A stretch of DNA of 8,589 nt from an uncultured Eubacteriales bacterium (GTDB lineage Bacteria; Bacillota; Clostridia; Oscillospirales; Acutalibacteraceae), in the NCBI GenBank assembly GCA_900313125.1, contig OMPZ01000128.1, positions 1 to 8,589 of the forward strand, given 5' to 3'. A program made the translations under genes and the position numbers. Position 1 is the first letter of the stretch; every line of letters starts with the position of its first letter. A model generated the notes under the pieces. That model was not told where the DNA came from. It did not search any database and saw only the letters and a program-made list of their open reading frames with translations. Of the stretch, positions 1-7,204 are shown in pieces.

Positions 1-371
1 GTTTCCGCTCCGTTGCCCGTAAGGAAGGCGATGAAGTACTTGAGCACCCAGCCGCCTATGATGCAGTAATACGGAAGTATCATGAACGGCACCACGCTTG
101 CAAAAACGCCTATCCAACGCGATTTTTTATGGAGCTTTCCGTAAGCCGTGAGCGCGCTCTGCTTAGTTTTTCTGCCTATCGCGACCTCAGACACCAAAAG
201 CGTAAAGCCGAACGTAAGCGCGAGGATAATGTAAACGACAAGGAATATGCCTCCCCCGTCCTTTGCCGCAAGGTACGGGAAACGCCAGATATTTCCCAAT
301 CCTACCGCGCTGCCTGCCGCTGCGAGCACGAATCCTATCGAGCTCGAAAATGAACTTCTTTTTTCCTCCAT
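1..371 (-). CDS. Sodium-dependent neurotransmitter-type symporter (NSS/SNF family), N-terminal part
   Basis: This is the start of a secondary transporter of the neurotransmitter:sodium symporter family, inner-membrane proteins that couple Na+ entry to uptake of amino acids or related amines. The 123 residues visible cover TM1 (about 11-33), TM2 (about 39-63) and TM3 (about 86-115). TM1 holds the family signature GSAVGLGNIWRFPY (residues 20-33). Ala22, Val23 and Asn27 fall where the LeuT fold places Na+ ligands in its unwound TM1, and SEVAIGR (61-67) matches the conserved Glu-containing end of TM2. The gene runs off the left edge, so roughly three quarters of a typical 440-500-residue protein is missing. 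The ATG at 371 is chosen because it leaves a normal short cytoplasmic tail before TM1 and no in-frame ATG, GTG or TTG lies just upstream. The substrate cannot be told from this part. It follows dnaE by 147 bases, with a probable terminator between them, so it is probably transcribed separately. Confidence 0.93.
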   Translation of the reverse strand, partial: MEEKRSSFSSSIGFVLAAAGSAVGLGNIWRFPYLAAKDGGGIFLVVYIILALTFGFTLLVSEVAIGRKTKQSALTAYGKLHKKSRWIGVFASVVPFMILPYYCIIGGWVLKYFIAFLTGNGAE

Positions 372-384
372 GATAAAACAATGT

Positions 385-394
385 CTCCTCTCCT
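385..394 (-). promoter_or_regulatory. Ribosome binding site of the NSS symporter, unusually distant
   Basis: On the minus strand AGGAGAGGAG stands 13 bases before the ATG at 371. It contains two overlapping Shine-Dalgarno cores. The spacing is longer than the usual 5-9 bases, but no alternative in-frame start codon lies nearer, so this is the best candidate. Confidence 0.6.
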
Positions 395-404
395 GTATTG
401 CATT

Positions 405-473
405 TCAAAAACGTCAAAAGCTCAGCGCGCAGGAGTACCACACGGCTGCGTCATCCGCCTTGCCCTGCACGCT
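405..473 (-). terminator. Probable terminator or structured leader between dnaE and the symporter gene
   Basis: On the minus strand AGCGTGCAGG (473-464) pairs with CCTGCGCGCT (433-424), a 10-bp stem with one G-T wobble. The loop is 30 bases. The stem is followed by GAG, then CTTTT, GACG and TTTTT (420-407). A GC-rich stem before T runs fits a Rho-independent terminator for dnaE, 45 bases after its stop codon. The long loop and interrupted T run are atypical. A competing pairing, CAGGAG with CTCCTG one step out, is also possible. It could instead be a leader structure or a dispersed repeat belonging to the symporter gene. Confidence 0.45.
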
Positions 474-518
474 CCTGTGCTGCCTTTATCTCTGTTTTTT
501 GAATGTACCCCTTTTGTA

Positions 519-3500
519 TTATTTGATCACTACTGCCGAATCGCCGAGGACTCTTTTCAGCTCGTTTATCATTACGTCGTTGAGATCGACCGCTCTTTCC
601 ATAGGAAGATGCTCGTAGCGTTTTTCATCGGCGTAATAGAGCGAAACGGGGCTCCTGCCGTCAAATACGGCAAGCAACTTTAAAGCGTATCGGTACTCCT
701 CCGAGTCCTGCGACGGGAATTTCAAAAAGATCCTGTTTGCCGGCGTATATCTCACCTGCTGTCTTGTCTCGCCGTAAGAGGGCGAACCTCCCTTTCTCGC
801 TTCCTTTTGGGCTTTTACGACCCTGTCGCAGATAAGGCGCGGTTCGTCGTCGCCGTCGGAAAGGCGTGCGAAAAGCTCGACCGCGTTGCCCTCAAACAAT
901 TGAGAGCCGTAATCGTCGAGCGCCTTCGGAAAAACGATCATTTCTGCCGACGCTGTCAGATCCTCTATCTGTGAGAACGCCATGAGCGTGTTCTTCTTTG
1001 TCGTGCGCGTGCGAACGGTGCTGATGAAAACGACGAGGTGCAGCAGCTTTCCGGAATAACGCTCCGGCGCGCCGACGATATCGGACAGCTTATCGGGCGA
1101 TACGGAATCTATGAACGCCTTATACTCGTTGAGCGGATGCCCCGATAGATACAGTCCCATGACATCCTTCTCCATGCCGAGAAGGTCGGACATATTAAAC
1201 TCCGGCATGATCGGAATGGCGTATTCAGCAGAACCGCTCTGCTCGTCATCGTCGCCGAAAAGCGAGAGCTGACCCTCGACGTTTCTTCTGCGCTCGGTTT
1301 CCGCAGCTTCGATAAGCTGCTTTGCGCACATTATCATCTGCCGTCTGTTCGCGCCCAGATTATCAAGCGCACCTGCCTTTATCAGGCTGTCAACGCCCTG
1401 TGAATTGAGACGCTTGCCTGCAAGACGCGTGCAGAAGCTGCCAAAGCTCTTGTATTCGCCGTGCTTTTCGCGCTCCTTGACGATCTCCTCGCAAAGCTGC
1501 ACGCCAAGGTTCTTTATAGCCATCAGCCCGAAGAAAATGTCGCTGCCGCTGACGGTAAACCCGTTGCCGCTGTAATTTACATGGGGCGGAAGCACGCGTA
1601 TACCCATGCGCCTGCACTCGTCGATATACGGCGAAAGGTCGCTGTGGTCGTCGAGCAAACTTGTCATAAGCGCCGCCATGTACTGCTTGGGGTAATGGTA
1701 TTTATACCACGCCGTGCGGTAAGCCACCGTAGCGTAAGCCGCTGCGTGAGATTTATTGAACGCGTACGACGCGAAGCTCTCCATTTCGGAGAATATCTGC
1801 TCGGCGATATCCTCGCTCACTCCTCGGCGAACGCAGCCGTCTACCGTTACATTGCCGTTCTCGTCGGTAAGACCGTGAATGAAGATCTGCCGCTCCTTTA
1901 TCATAACGTCCTTTTTCTTTTTCGACATAGCGCGGCGCACGATATCGGCGCGCCCGAAGGAATAGCCCGCAAGCGTTCTCAATATCTGCATTACCTGCTC
2001 CTGATATACGATACAGCCGTAGGTAACGTTGAGTATATCCTTCAAAAGCGGGTGGGCGTATTTTATCTTTTCGGGGTGGTGTCGGTTTTCGATATAGCGC
2101 GGTATCGAATCCATAGGACCGGGTCGGTAAAGCGAGCTTATGGCGGTGAGATCCTCTATGCTTTCGGGCTTTAGCTGCATTATCACGCTGCGAACGCCCA
2201 TTGATTCAAACTGGAACACGCCCTCGGTATGCCCCTGCGAGAGCATACGGAAAACATTCTTGTCGGAATAATCTATATCGTCGTCGGAAAATCCGGGGAT
2301 ATCCTTCTCGATCATTCGGCGGGCGTCGTCGAGAACAGTCAGGTTGCGAAGCCCGAGGAAATCCATTTTTAAAAGACCCAGCTCTTCAAGGCGCGTCATA
2401 GTGTACTGCGTGACGACGGTATCGTCGTTTTTTGCAAGGGGAACGTAGGTATCTACGGGGTCGCGCGTGATAACGACGCCTGCCGCGTGCTTAGTCGTAT
2501 TTCTCGGCATACCCTCGACCTTTTTCGCGATATCGATAAGCTGCTTTACCTCGGGGTCGGTGTCGTACCGTGTTTTAAGCTCCTTCGATATTTGCAGGGC
2601 TTCGTCTATCGTGATATTCGGCGCAAAGGGTATCTGCTTTGAAACGAGATCGACTACTCTGAGCGGGATATCGAGAACTCTGCCGACATCGCGCACAGCC
2701 GCCTTTGCCGCCATCGTACCGAACGCGACTATCTGTGCGACGTGGTCCGCTCCGTATTTGCGCTTGACGTACTCAATGACCTCCTGCCGCCTGCGCTTGC
2801 AGAAATCGACGTCGAAGTCGGGCATACTTACTCTCTCGGGGTTGAGAAAACGCTCGAAGATAAGCTCGTAGCGTATCGGGTCGATATCGGTGATACCTAT
2901 GCAGTACGCGGCAAGGCTGCCTGCGCCCGAACCTCTGCCGGGGCCCACGGGGATACCCTGCGATCTTGCGTACTGGATAAAATCGTTTACGATCAGATAA
3001 TAGTCAACATAGCCCATTTTATTTACAACATCAAGCTCATAGTCGAGCCGCTTGTAAAGCGAGCTGTCGGGATCTTTTCCGTAGCGTCTGACAAGACCCT
3101 CGTAGCATTGTCTTTTGAAATACTCGAAATGATCCTCACCGCCGGGCACTTCAAAATGCGGGAGCTTTGTTTTGCCGAACTCGAACTCCACGCTGCACCT
3201 GTCGGCGATGAGCTGCGTATTTTCGATAGCTTCGGGGAGCTCTGGGAAAAGCGAGCGCATCTCGTCCTCAGTCTTGATGTAGAACTCGTCCGTTTCAAAG
3301 CGCATTCTGTCGGGGTCGTTTATTGTATGACCCGTCTGTATACACAAAAGTATATCGTGCGTAGACGCGTCCTCTTTATCGACGTAATGCGCGTCGTTTG
3401 TCGCGGCGAGCGGGATATCCAGCGCCTTTGACATTTTCACAAGCTCTCGGTTTACTGTCTGCTGCTCGCGAATGCCGTGATCCTGCAGTTCAAGATAGAA

Positions 3501-4007
3501 GTTACCCTCGCCGAAAAGCTGCTTATAGTAACGTGCCTTGTCGTACGCGCCCTCAATATCGTTCGAGGTGATAAGGCGCGGTATCTCGCCCGCAAGGCAG
3601 GCAGACAGGCAGATAAGCCCCTCATGATGCCGTTCGAGCAGCTCGTCGTCTATTCTCGGCTTTTTGTAAAAGCCCTCCGTCCACGCAAGCGAGATAATTT
3701 TCGTAAGATTGCGGTAGCCCTCCATATTTTTGCAGAGAAGTATAAGATGATACGGCTTTGAATCAAGCTCCGCCGTTTTGTCATGGCGCGTTCTCGGGGC
3801 TACATACGCCTCACAGCCGATTATCGGTTTTACGCCCTGTGCTTTTGCTTCCTTATAAAAATCTATCGCGGCAAACATATTGCCGTGGTCTGTCACGGCG
3901 ACGGCGTTCTGCCCCTTTGCCTTTACGGAGCGCACAAGCTCCTTCAGACGGCACGCGCCGTCAAGCAGACTGTATTCACTATGAAGATGTAAATGAACGA
4001 ACGACAT
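519..4007 (-). CDS. dnaE: DNA polymerase III subunit alpha (DnaE)
   Basis: This is a replicative C-family DNA polymerase that adds deoxynucleotides to primer ends at the fork, held on DNA by the sliding clamp. The 1162-residue protein is complete and close to E. coli DnaE in length (1160). The order is: PHP domain (about 3-280, beginning HLHLHSEYSLLDG, with VTDHGN at 38-43 and TNDAHYVD at 203-210); palm with catalytic PDFDVDF (396-402, Asp399 and Asp401) and KMDFLGLR (547-554, Asp549); fingers with GVFQFES and SLYRPGPMDSIPRYIE (about 596-640) and NKSHAAAYA (751-759); internal clamp-binding motif QLSLF (913-917); OB fold (about 986-1065); and a C-terminal domain. The PHP metal ligands look complete, unlike in E. 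coli. The start is supported by AAGGGTGA just upstream. Clostridia normally also carry PolC, in which case DnaE would extend primers or share replication; PolC is not in this window. The neighbours are uvrA upstream and a transporter downstream, not the pfkA seen next to dnaE in many Firmicutes. Confidence 0.98.
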   Translation of the reverse strand: MSFVHLHLHSEYSLLDGACRLKELVRSVKAKGQNAVAVTDHGNMFAAIDFYKEAKAQGVKPIIGCEAYVAPRTRHDKTAELDSKPYHLILLCKNMEGYRNLTKIISLAWTEGFYKKPRIDDELLERHHEGLICLSACLAGEIPRLITSNDIEGAYDKARYYKQLFGEGNFYLELQDHGIREQQTVNRELVKMSKALDIPLAATNDAHYVDKEDASTHDILLCIQTGHTINDPDRMRFETDEFYIKTEDEMRSLFPELPEAIENTQLIADRCSVEFEFGKTKLPHFEVPGGEDHFEYFKRQCYEGLVRRYGKDPDSSLYKRLDYELDVVNKMGYVDYYLIVNDFIQYARSQGIPVGPGRGSGAGSLAAYCIGITDIDPIRYELIFERFLNPERVSMPDFDVDFCKRRRQEVIEYVKRKYGADHVAQIVAFGTMAAKAAVRDVGRVLDIPLRVVDLVSKQIPFAPNITIDEALQISKELKTRYDTDPEVKQLIDIAKKVEGMPRNTTKHAAGVVITRDPVDTYVPLAKNDDTVVTQYTMTRLEELGLLKMDFLGLRNLTVLDDARRMIEKDIPGFSDDDIDYSDKNVFRMLSQGHTEGVFQFESMGVRSVIMQLKPESIEDLTAISSLYRPGPMDSIPRYIENRHHPEKIKYAHPLLKDILNVTYGCIVYQEQVMQILRTLAGYSFGRADIVRRAMSKKKKDVMIKERQIFIHGLTDENGNVTVDGCVRRGVSEDIAEQIFSEMESFASYAFNKSHAAAYATVAYRTAWYKYHYPKQYMAALMTSLLDDHSDLSPYIDECRRMGIRVLPPHVNYSGNGFTVSGSDIFFGLMAIKNLGVQLCEEIVKEREKHGEYKSFGSFCTRLAGKRLNSQGVDSLIKAGALDNLGANRRQMIMCAKQLIEAAETERRRNVEGQLSLFGDDDEQSGSAEYAIPIMPEFNMSDLLGMEKDVMGLYLSGHPLNEYKAFIDSVSPDKLSDIVGAPERYSGKLLHLVVFISTVRTRTTKKNTLMAFSQIEDLTASAEMIVFPKALDDYGSQLFEGNAVELFARLSDGDDEPRLICDRVVKAQKEARKGGSPSYGETRQQVRYTPANRIFLKFPSQDSEEYRYALKLLAVFDGRSPVSLYYADEKRYEHLPMERAVDLNDVMINELKRVLGDSAVVIK

Positions 4008-4011
4008 AACA

Positions 4012-4019
4012 TCACCCTT
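4012..4019 (-). promoter_or_regulatory. Ribosome binding site of dnaE
   Basis: AAGGGTGA on the minus strand lies 4 bases before the ATG at 4007. It resembles the AAGGAGGTGA anti-16S consensus with a two-base gap, and it supports that start because the PHP domain begins directly at residue 3. Confidence 0.65.
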
Positions 4020-4075
4020 TTTTCAATTACGCGGTTGTAGGTTGTCTAAGGCGCAGCTCTCGTCCCGCGCGGCTC

Positions 4076-4092
4076 GGCTTGCCCAGCAAGCC
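4076..4092 (-). repeat. Perfect inverted repeat, hairpin of unit 1
   Basis: On the minus strand GGCTTGC, a TGG loop and GCAAGCC form a perfect 7-bp stem. It overlaps the GTAGGC motif of the tandem element. No T run follows, so it is not a classical terminator. Confidence 0.7.
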
Positions 4093-4104
4093 TACATGAT
4101 AAGG

Positions 4105-4148
4105 TGCGGAGCAGATGTTGTTTTGACGATAAAGTTCGGCGGAATTTG
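4105..4148 (-). repeat. Direct repeat copy 1 (44 bases)
   Basis: It matches 4189-4232 at 40 of 44 positions. The core 4105-4141 matches at 35 of 37. The conserved plus-strand core is TTTGACGATAAAGTTCGGCG. The start-to-start distance is 84 bases. Both copies lie outside any supported gene. Confidence 0.85.
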
Positions 4149-4151
4149 CCC

Positions 4152-4167
4152 GTGCCCGCTCGGGCAC
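4152..4167 (-). repeat. Perfect inverted repeat, hairpin of unit 2
   Basis: GTGCCC, a GAGC loop and GGGCAC form a perfect 6-bp GC-rich stem with a tetraloop between the two direct-repeat copies. No T run follows on the minus strand, so terminator function is doubtful. Confidence 0.65.
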
Positions 4168-4188
4168 CGCGCCTACTTTGTTTAAAAA

Positions 4189-4232
4189 TGCGGAGCAGAA
4201 GTTGCTTTGACGATAAAGTTCGGCGAAACTTG
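4189..4232 (-). repeat. Direct repeat copy 2 (44 bases)
   Basis: This is the second copy of the repeat at 4105-4148, with four differences. On the minus strand its first bases form a small stem, AAGTT with AACTT around TCGCCG. In copy 1 the corresponding stem has one mismatch. Confidence 0.85.
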
Positions 4233-4280
4233 TTATTTTTAGAAACGAATTTGGACGCGGGCGAAAATTTGTATTAATGA

Positions 4281-7127
4281 TCAAAGTTTTTGCGCTTGAC
4301 CGCCGACAGAAAACAGCTTTTTCAGGTAAATGCCCGTATATGAGTTTTCGCACTCAGCGACCTGCTCCGGCGTACCCTCGGCGACGATCGTTCCGCCGCC
4401 GCTGCCGCCGTTCGGTCCGAGGTCGATTATATGATCCGCTGTTTTGATAAAGTCCATATTATGCTCGATCGTTACTACGGTATTTCCTCCGTCAACAAGC
4501 TGCTGCAAAACGTTTATGAGCACATGAACGTCGGCGATATGCAGACCGGTAGTCGGCTCGTCGAGAATATAGATAGTTCTGCCCGTGGAGCGTTTTGAAA
4601 GCTCCGTTGCAAGCTTTACACGCTGCGCTTCGCCGCCCGAAAGCGTCGTGGCAGGCTGACCGAGCTTGATGTAGCCGAGACCCACGTCCTTGAGCGTACT
4701 GATCTTTCGGTAAATTTTGGGGATATTCTTGAAAAACTCCATTGCTTCGTCAACGGTCATCTCAAGAACATCGTATATGCTCTTGCCCTTGTATTTTACC
4801 GCGAGCGTCTCGTGATTGTAGCGTCTGCCCTTGCAGACATCGCAGGGAACGTAAACGTCGGGCAGAAAATGCATCTCTATTTTCAGGATACCGTCGCCCT
4901 CGCACGCTTCGCAGCGTCCGCCCTTGACGTTGAACGAAAAGCGGCCCGAGCTGTAGCCCTTCATTTTTGCGTCGTTCGTCGAAGCGAAAAGCTCGCGGAT
5001 ATCGGTGAATACGCCTGTATACGTCGCCGGGTTGGAGCGCGGCGTTCTGCCTATCGGCGACTGGTCGATATTTATCACCTTGTCGAGGTGCTCCGTTCCG
5101 ATTATGCTGTCATGCTTGCCGGGGCGCGTCCTTGCGCGGTTTAGCTCGCGCGCGAGGTGATTGTACAGTATCTCGTTCACAAGCGAAGACTTTCCCGAGC
5201 CGGAAACGCCCGTTACACAAACGAAAGTACCGAGTGGGATCGACACATCTATCCCACGAAGATTGTTCTCAGCCGCACCCTTTACTGTCAGTAAATTACC
5301 GTTTCCGCTGCGGCGCTGCGCCGGGATAGGAACGAATTTTTGTCTTGAGAGGTACTGACCCGTGATCGATCGTTTGCATTTCATTATCTTGCTGACATTG
5401 CCGCTGCAAACGAGTTCGCCGCCGTGAACGCCCGCGCCCGGTCCGATATCGACGATGTAGTCGGCCGCAAACATTGTCTCCTCGTCGTGCTCGACCACGA
5501 TTACGGTATTACCGAGATCGCGCAGGTGCTTCAGCGTACCGATCAGCTTTTCGTTATCGCTTTGGTGCAGACCGATGCTCGGCTCGTCGAGGATATAAAG
5601 CACGCCCATGAGCGACGAGCCTATCTGCGTTGCAAGCCTGATGCGCTGGCTCTCTCCACCCGAAAGAGTTCCCGACGAGCGCGACAGCGTGAGATAGCTG
5701 AGTCCGACGCTTTTCAGGAAATTAAGGCGCGAGCGTATCTCCTTGATTATCAGCTCGCTTATCTTCGCGTCGCGCTCGGACAATACGAGGTCGTCGATGA
5801 ACACAAGCGCGTCGTCTATCGAAAGGTCGCAAAATTCGCTGATATTCTTTCCGCCGACCGTGACAGAGAGGATATTCTTTGAAAGCCTTCTGCCGCCGCA
5901 CTCGTCGCACGGTATCGCACTCATAAAGGATTCTATCTCTTCCTTTATCCATGCGCTTTTTGTCTCGCGGAAACGTCGCTCGAGATTGTTTATGATGCCT
6001 TCAAACGGCGTCTCATAGGTACCTGTCCCGTACTCGCTGCGGCGGACAAGCGTGATCCTATCGCCGTCAGTACCGTAGAGTATCTTGTGCATGACGTCCT
6101 TCGGGAGCTGCCCTACGGGAGTGTCGAGAGAGAAGCCGTATTTTTTTGACAATGCGTCCATGTACATTGCCGCGATAGTCGAGCCCTCCATCGCCCAGCC
6201 GGACGCCTTTATGCCGCCCTGACGGATCGACTTCGTATCATCGGGAACAACAAGCGATTCGTCTATCTTCATGAACACGCCGAGACCGGTACATTTGCTG
6301 CACGCGCCGGCGGGATTGTTGAAGGAAAACATTCGCGGAGTCAGCTCGTCCATGCTGCCGCCGTGTATCGGGCAGGCGTACTTCTGCGAGAAAACGGTGT
6401 CCTCGCCGCCGATGCTGTTGATAACGGTGATGCCGTCTGAAAGCTTTGACGCCGTCTCGATCGAATCGGCAAGTCTGCTGCGTATCGATTTTTTTATCAC
6501 AAGTCTGTCAACGACGACCTCTATATCGTGGCGTTTGTTCTTCTCAAGCTTTATCTCCTCGTCGAGAGTGTATATCTCGCCGTCTGCGCGCACTCTTGTA
6601 AAGCCTTCCTTGCGCGCCTTATCGAGTACCTTTGCGTGTTCGCCCTTTTTATCCTTAACAACGGGCGCGAGGACGAGTATCTTTGTGCCCTCCTCCATTG
6701 CGAGGACCCTGTCTACTATCTGGTCTACACTCTGCTGTTCGATTGCTCTGCCGCACACGGGGCAATGCGGGATACCGATCCTCGCGTACAAAAGACGGAG
6801 GTAGTCGTAGATCTCCGTTACCGTACCGACGGTCGAGCGCGGATTCTGCGAGGTAGTTTTCTGGTCTATCGAGATCGCGGGCGACAAGCCGTCGATGCTG
6901 TCGACGTCGGGCTTGTCCACCTGACCGAGAAACATTCTCGCGTATGACGAAAGCGACTCGACGTAGCGGCGGCGTCCCTCGGCGTATATCGTATCGAACG
7001 CAAGCGACGATTTGCCCGAGCCGGATAGCCCCGTTATGACAACGAGCTTGTCGCGCGGTATCGTCACGTCGATGTTTTTGAGATTGTGCTCTCTGGCACC
7101 CTTTACAATGATGTTTTTTTCGGACAT
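4281..7127 (-). CDS. uvrA: Excinuclease ABC subunit A (UvrA)
   Basis: UvrA is the damage-recognition ATPase of nucleotide excision repair. As a dimer with UvrB it scans DNA in the cytoplasm, finds bulky or distorting lesions and loads UvrB, which then recruits UvrC. The 948 residues are full length for the family. The two ABC modules are plain. Module I has Walker A GLSGSGKS (33-40), signature TLSGGESQR (487-495) and Walker B ILDEPSIGLH (512-521). Module II has GVSGSGKS (640-647), TLSGGEAQR (828-836) and ILDEPTTGLH (854-863). The first zinc module uses Cys252, His255, Cys276 and Cys279, with His where E. coli has Cys. The second zinc finger has Cys739, Cys742, Cys762 and Cys765. CPVCG (122-126) and CDECGGRRL (407-415) are further conserved Cys pairs. 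The start is supported by GAAGGGG six bases upstream. uvrB is not adjacent. A terminator lies between ftsH and uvrA, so uvrA probably has its own promoter. I see no clear Firmicute LexA box (GAAC-N4-GTTC) in the 77 bases upstream. Confidence 0.99.
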   Translation of the reverse strand: MSEKNIIVKGAREHNLKNIDVTIPRDKLVVITGLSGSGKSSLAFDTIYAEGRRRYVESLSSYARMFLGQVDKPDVDSIDGLSPAISIDQKTTSQNPRSTVGTVTEIYDYLRLLYARIGIPHCPVCGRAIEQQSVDQIVDRVLAMEEGTKILVLAPVVKDKKGEHAKVLDKARKEGFTRVRADGEIYTLDEEIKLEKNKRHDIEVVVDRLVIKKSIRSRLADSIETASKLSDGITVINSIGGEDTVFSQKYACPIHGGSMDELTPRMFSFNNPAGACSKCTGLGVFMKIDESLVVPDDTKSIRQGGIKASGWAMEGSTIAAMYMDALSKKYGFSLDTPVGQLPKDVMHKILYGTDGDRITLVRRSEYGTGTYETPFEGIINNLERRFRETKSAWIKEEIESFMSAIPCDECGGRRLSKNILSVTVGGKNISEFCDLSIDDALVFIDDLVLSERDAKISELIIKEIRSRLNFLKSVGLSYLTLSRSSGTLSGGESQRIRLATQIGSSLMGVLYILDEPSIGLHQSDNEKLIGTLKHLRDLGNTVIVVEHDEETMFAADYIVDIGPGAGVHGGELVCSGNVSKIMKCKRSITGQYLSRQKFVPIPAQRRSGNGNLLTVKGAAENNLRGIDVSIPLGTFVCVTGVSGSGKSSLVNEILYNHLARELNRARTRPGKHDSIIGTEHLDKVINIDQSPIGRTPRSNPATYTGVFTDIRELFASTNDAKMKGYSSGRFSFNVKGGRCEACEGDGILKIEMHFLPDVYVPCDVCKGRRYNHETLAVKYKGKSIYDVLEMTVDEAMEFFKNIPKIYRKISTLKDVGLGYIKLGQPATTLSGGEAQRVKLATELSKRSTGRTIYILDEPTTGLHIADVHVLINVLQQLVDGGNTVVTIEHNMDFIKTADHIIDLGPNGGSGGGTIVAEGTPEQVAECENSYTGIYLKKLFSVGGQAQKL

Positions 7128-7133
7128 AATTTA

Positions 7134-7140
7134 CCCCTTC
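7134..7140 (-). promoter_or_regulatory. Ribosome binding site of uvrA
   Basis: GAAGGGG on the minus strand is separated by six bases from the ATG at 7127. The spacing is normal and it confirms the start. Confidence 0.7.
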
Positions 7141-7150
7141 AAAGCTTATT

Positions 7151-7192
7151 GCAATACAAATACTGCACCCGGCTTTATATTGCCGGATGCAG
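7151..7192 (-). terminator. Rho-independent terminator after ftsH
   Basis: On the minus strand CTGCATCCGGC (7192-7182) pairs with GCCGGGTGCAG (7173-7163), an 11-bp stem with one T-G wobble and an 8-base AT-rich loop. The T-rich TATTTGTATT (7162-7153) follows. It begins 12 bases past the ftsH stop codon and fits an intrinsic terminator. It leaves only about 23 bases before the uvrA start, so a uvrA promoter would overlap the hairpin or lie within the ftsH end. Confidence 0.85.
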
Positions 7193-7204
7193 CTGCGATT
7201 TTGT

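Larger units (their letters stand above)
4030..4232 (-). other. Intergenic tandem composite element between uvrA and dnaE
   Basis: The 273-base gap holds no convincing gene. Most of it is two copies of one design. Read on the minus strand, each has a 44-base repeat (4232-4189 and 4148-4105), a short spacer (12 and 9 bases), the motif GTAGGC (4176-4171 and 4095-4090) and a GC-rich hairpin (4167-4152 and 4092-4076). The period is 81-84 bases. Downstream of the second hairpin lies a further GC-rich stretch towards the dnaE ribosome binding site. The layout suggests a duplicated mobile intergenic repeat or a structured transcript rather than coding DNA. A 108-codon frame (4353-4027) crosses it and translates the repeat as AELYRQ..CSA twice, but it overlaps the uvrA end out of frame and has no family hallmark. 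Identification as a dispersed element is inference. Confidence 0.5.

Noticed and set aside
187..441. Minus-strand open frame of 84 codons over the symporter start
   Set aside because: It overlaps the NSS coding frame, whose TM1 signature is unmistakable, in a different frame.
1461..2174. Plus-strand open frame of 237 codons opposite dnaE
   Set aside because: It is an antisense shadow of conserved DnaE finger and palm codons, with no recognisable domain.
2742..3431. Plus-strand open frame of 229 codons opposite dnaE
   Set aside because: Same reason: it lies entirely opposite the DnaE PHP and palm region and has no independent support.
4123..4140. TTGACG in the direct repeat as a possible plus-strand -35 box
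   Set aside because: Only the second copy has a weak -10-like TGTTAT at 18 bases, and it would point into uvrA antisense. Too weak to call a promoter.
4105..4232. CRISPR array
   Set aside because: Only two repeat copies, diverged at four of 44 positions, with a structured spacer that itself looks duplicated. No cas genes nearby.
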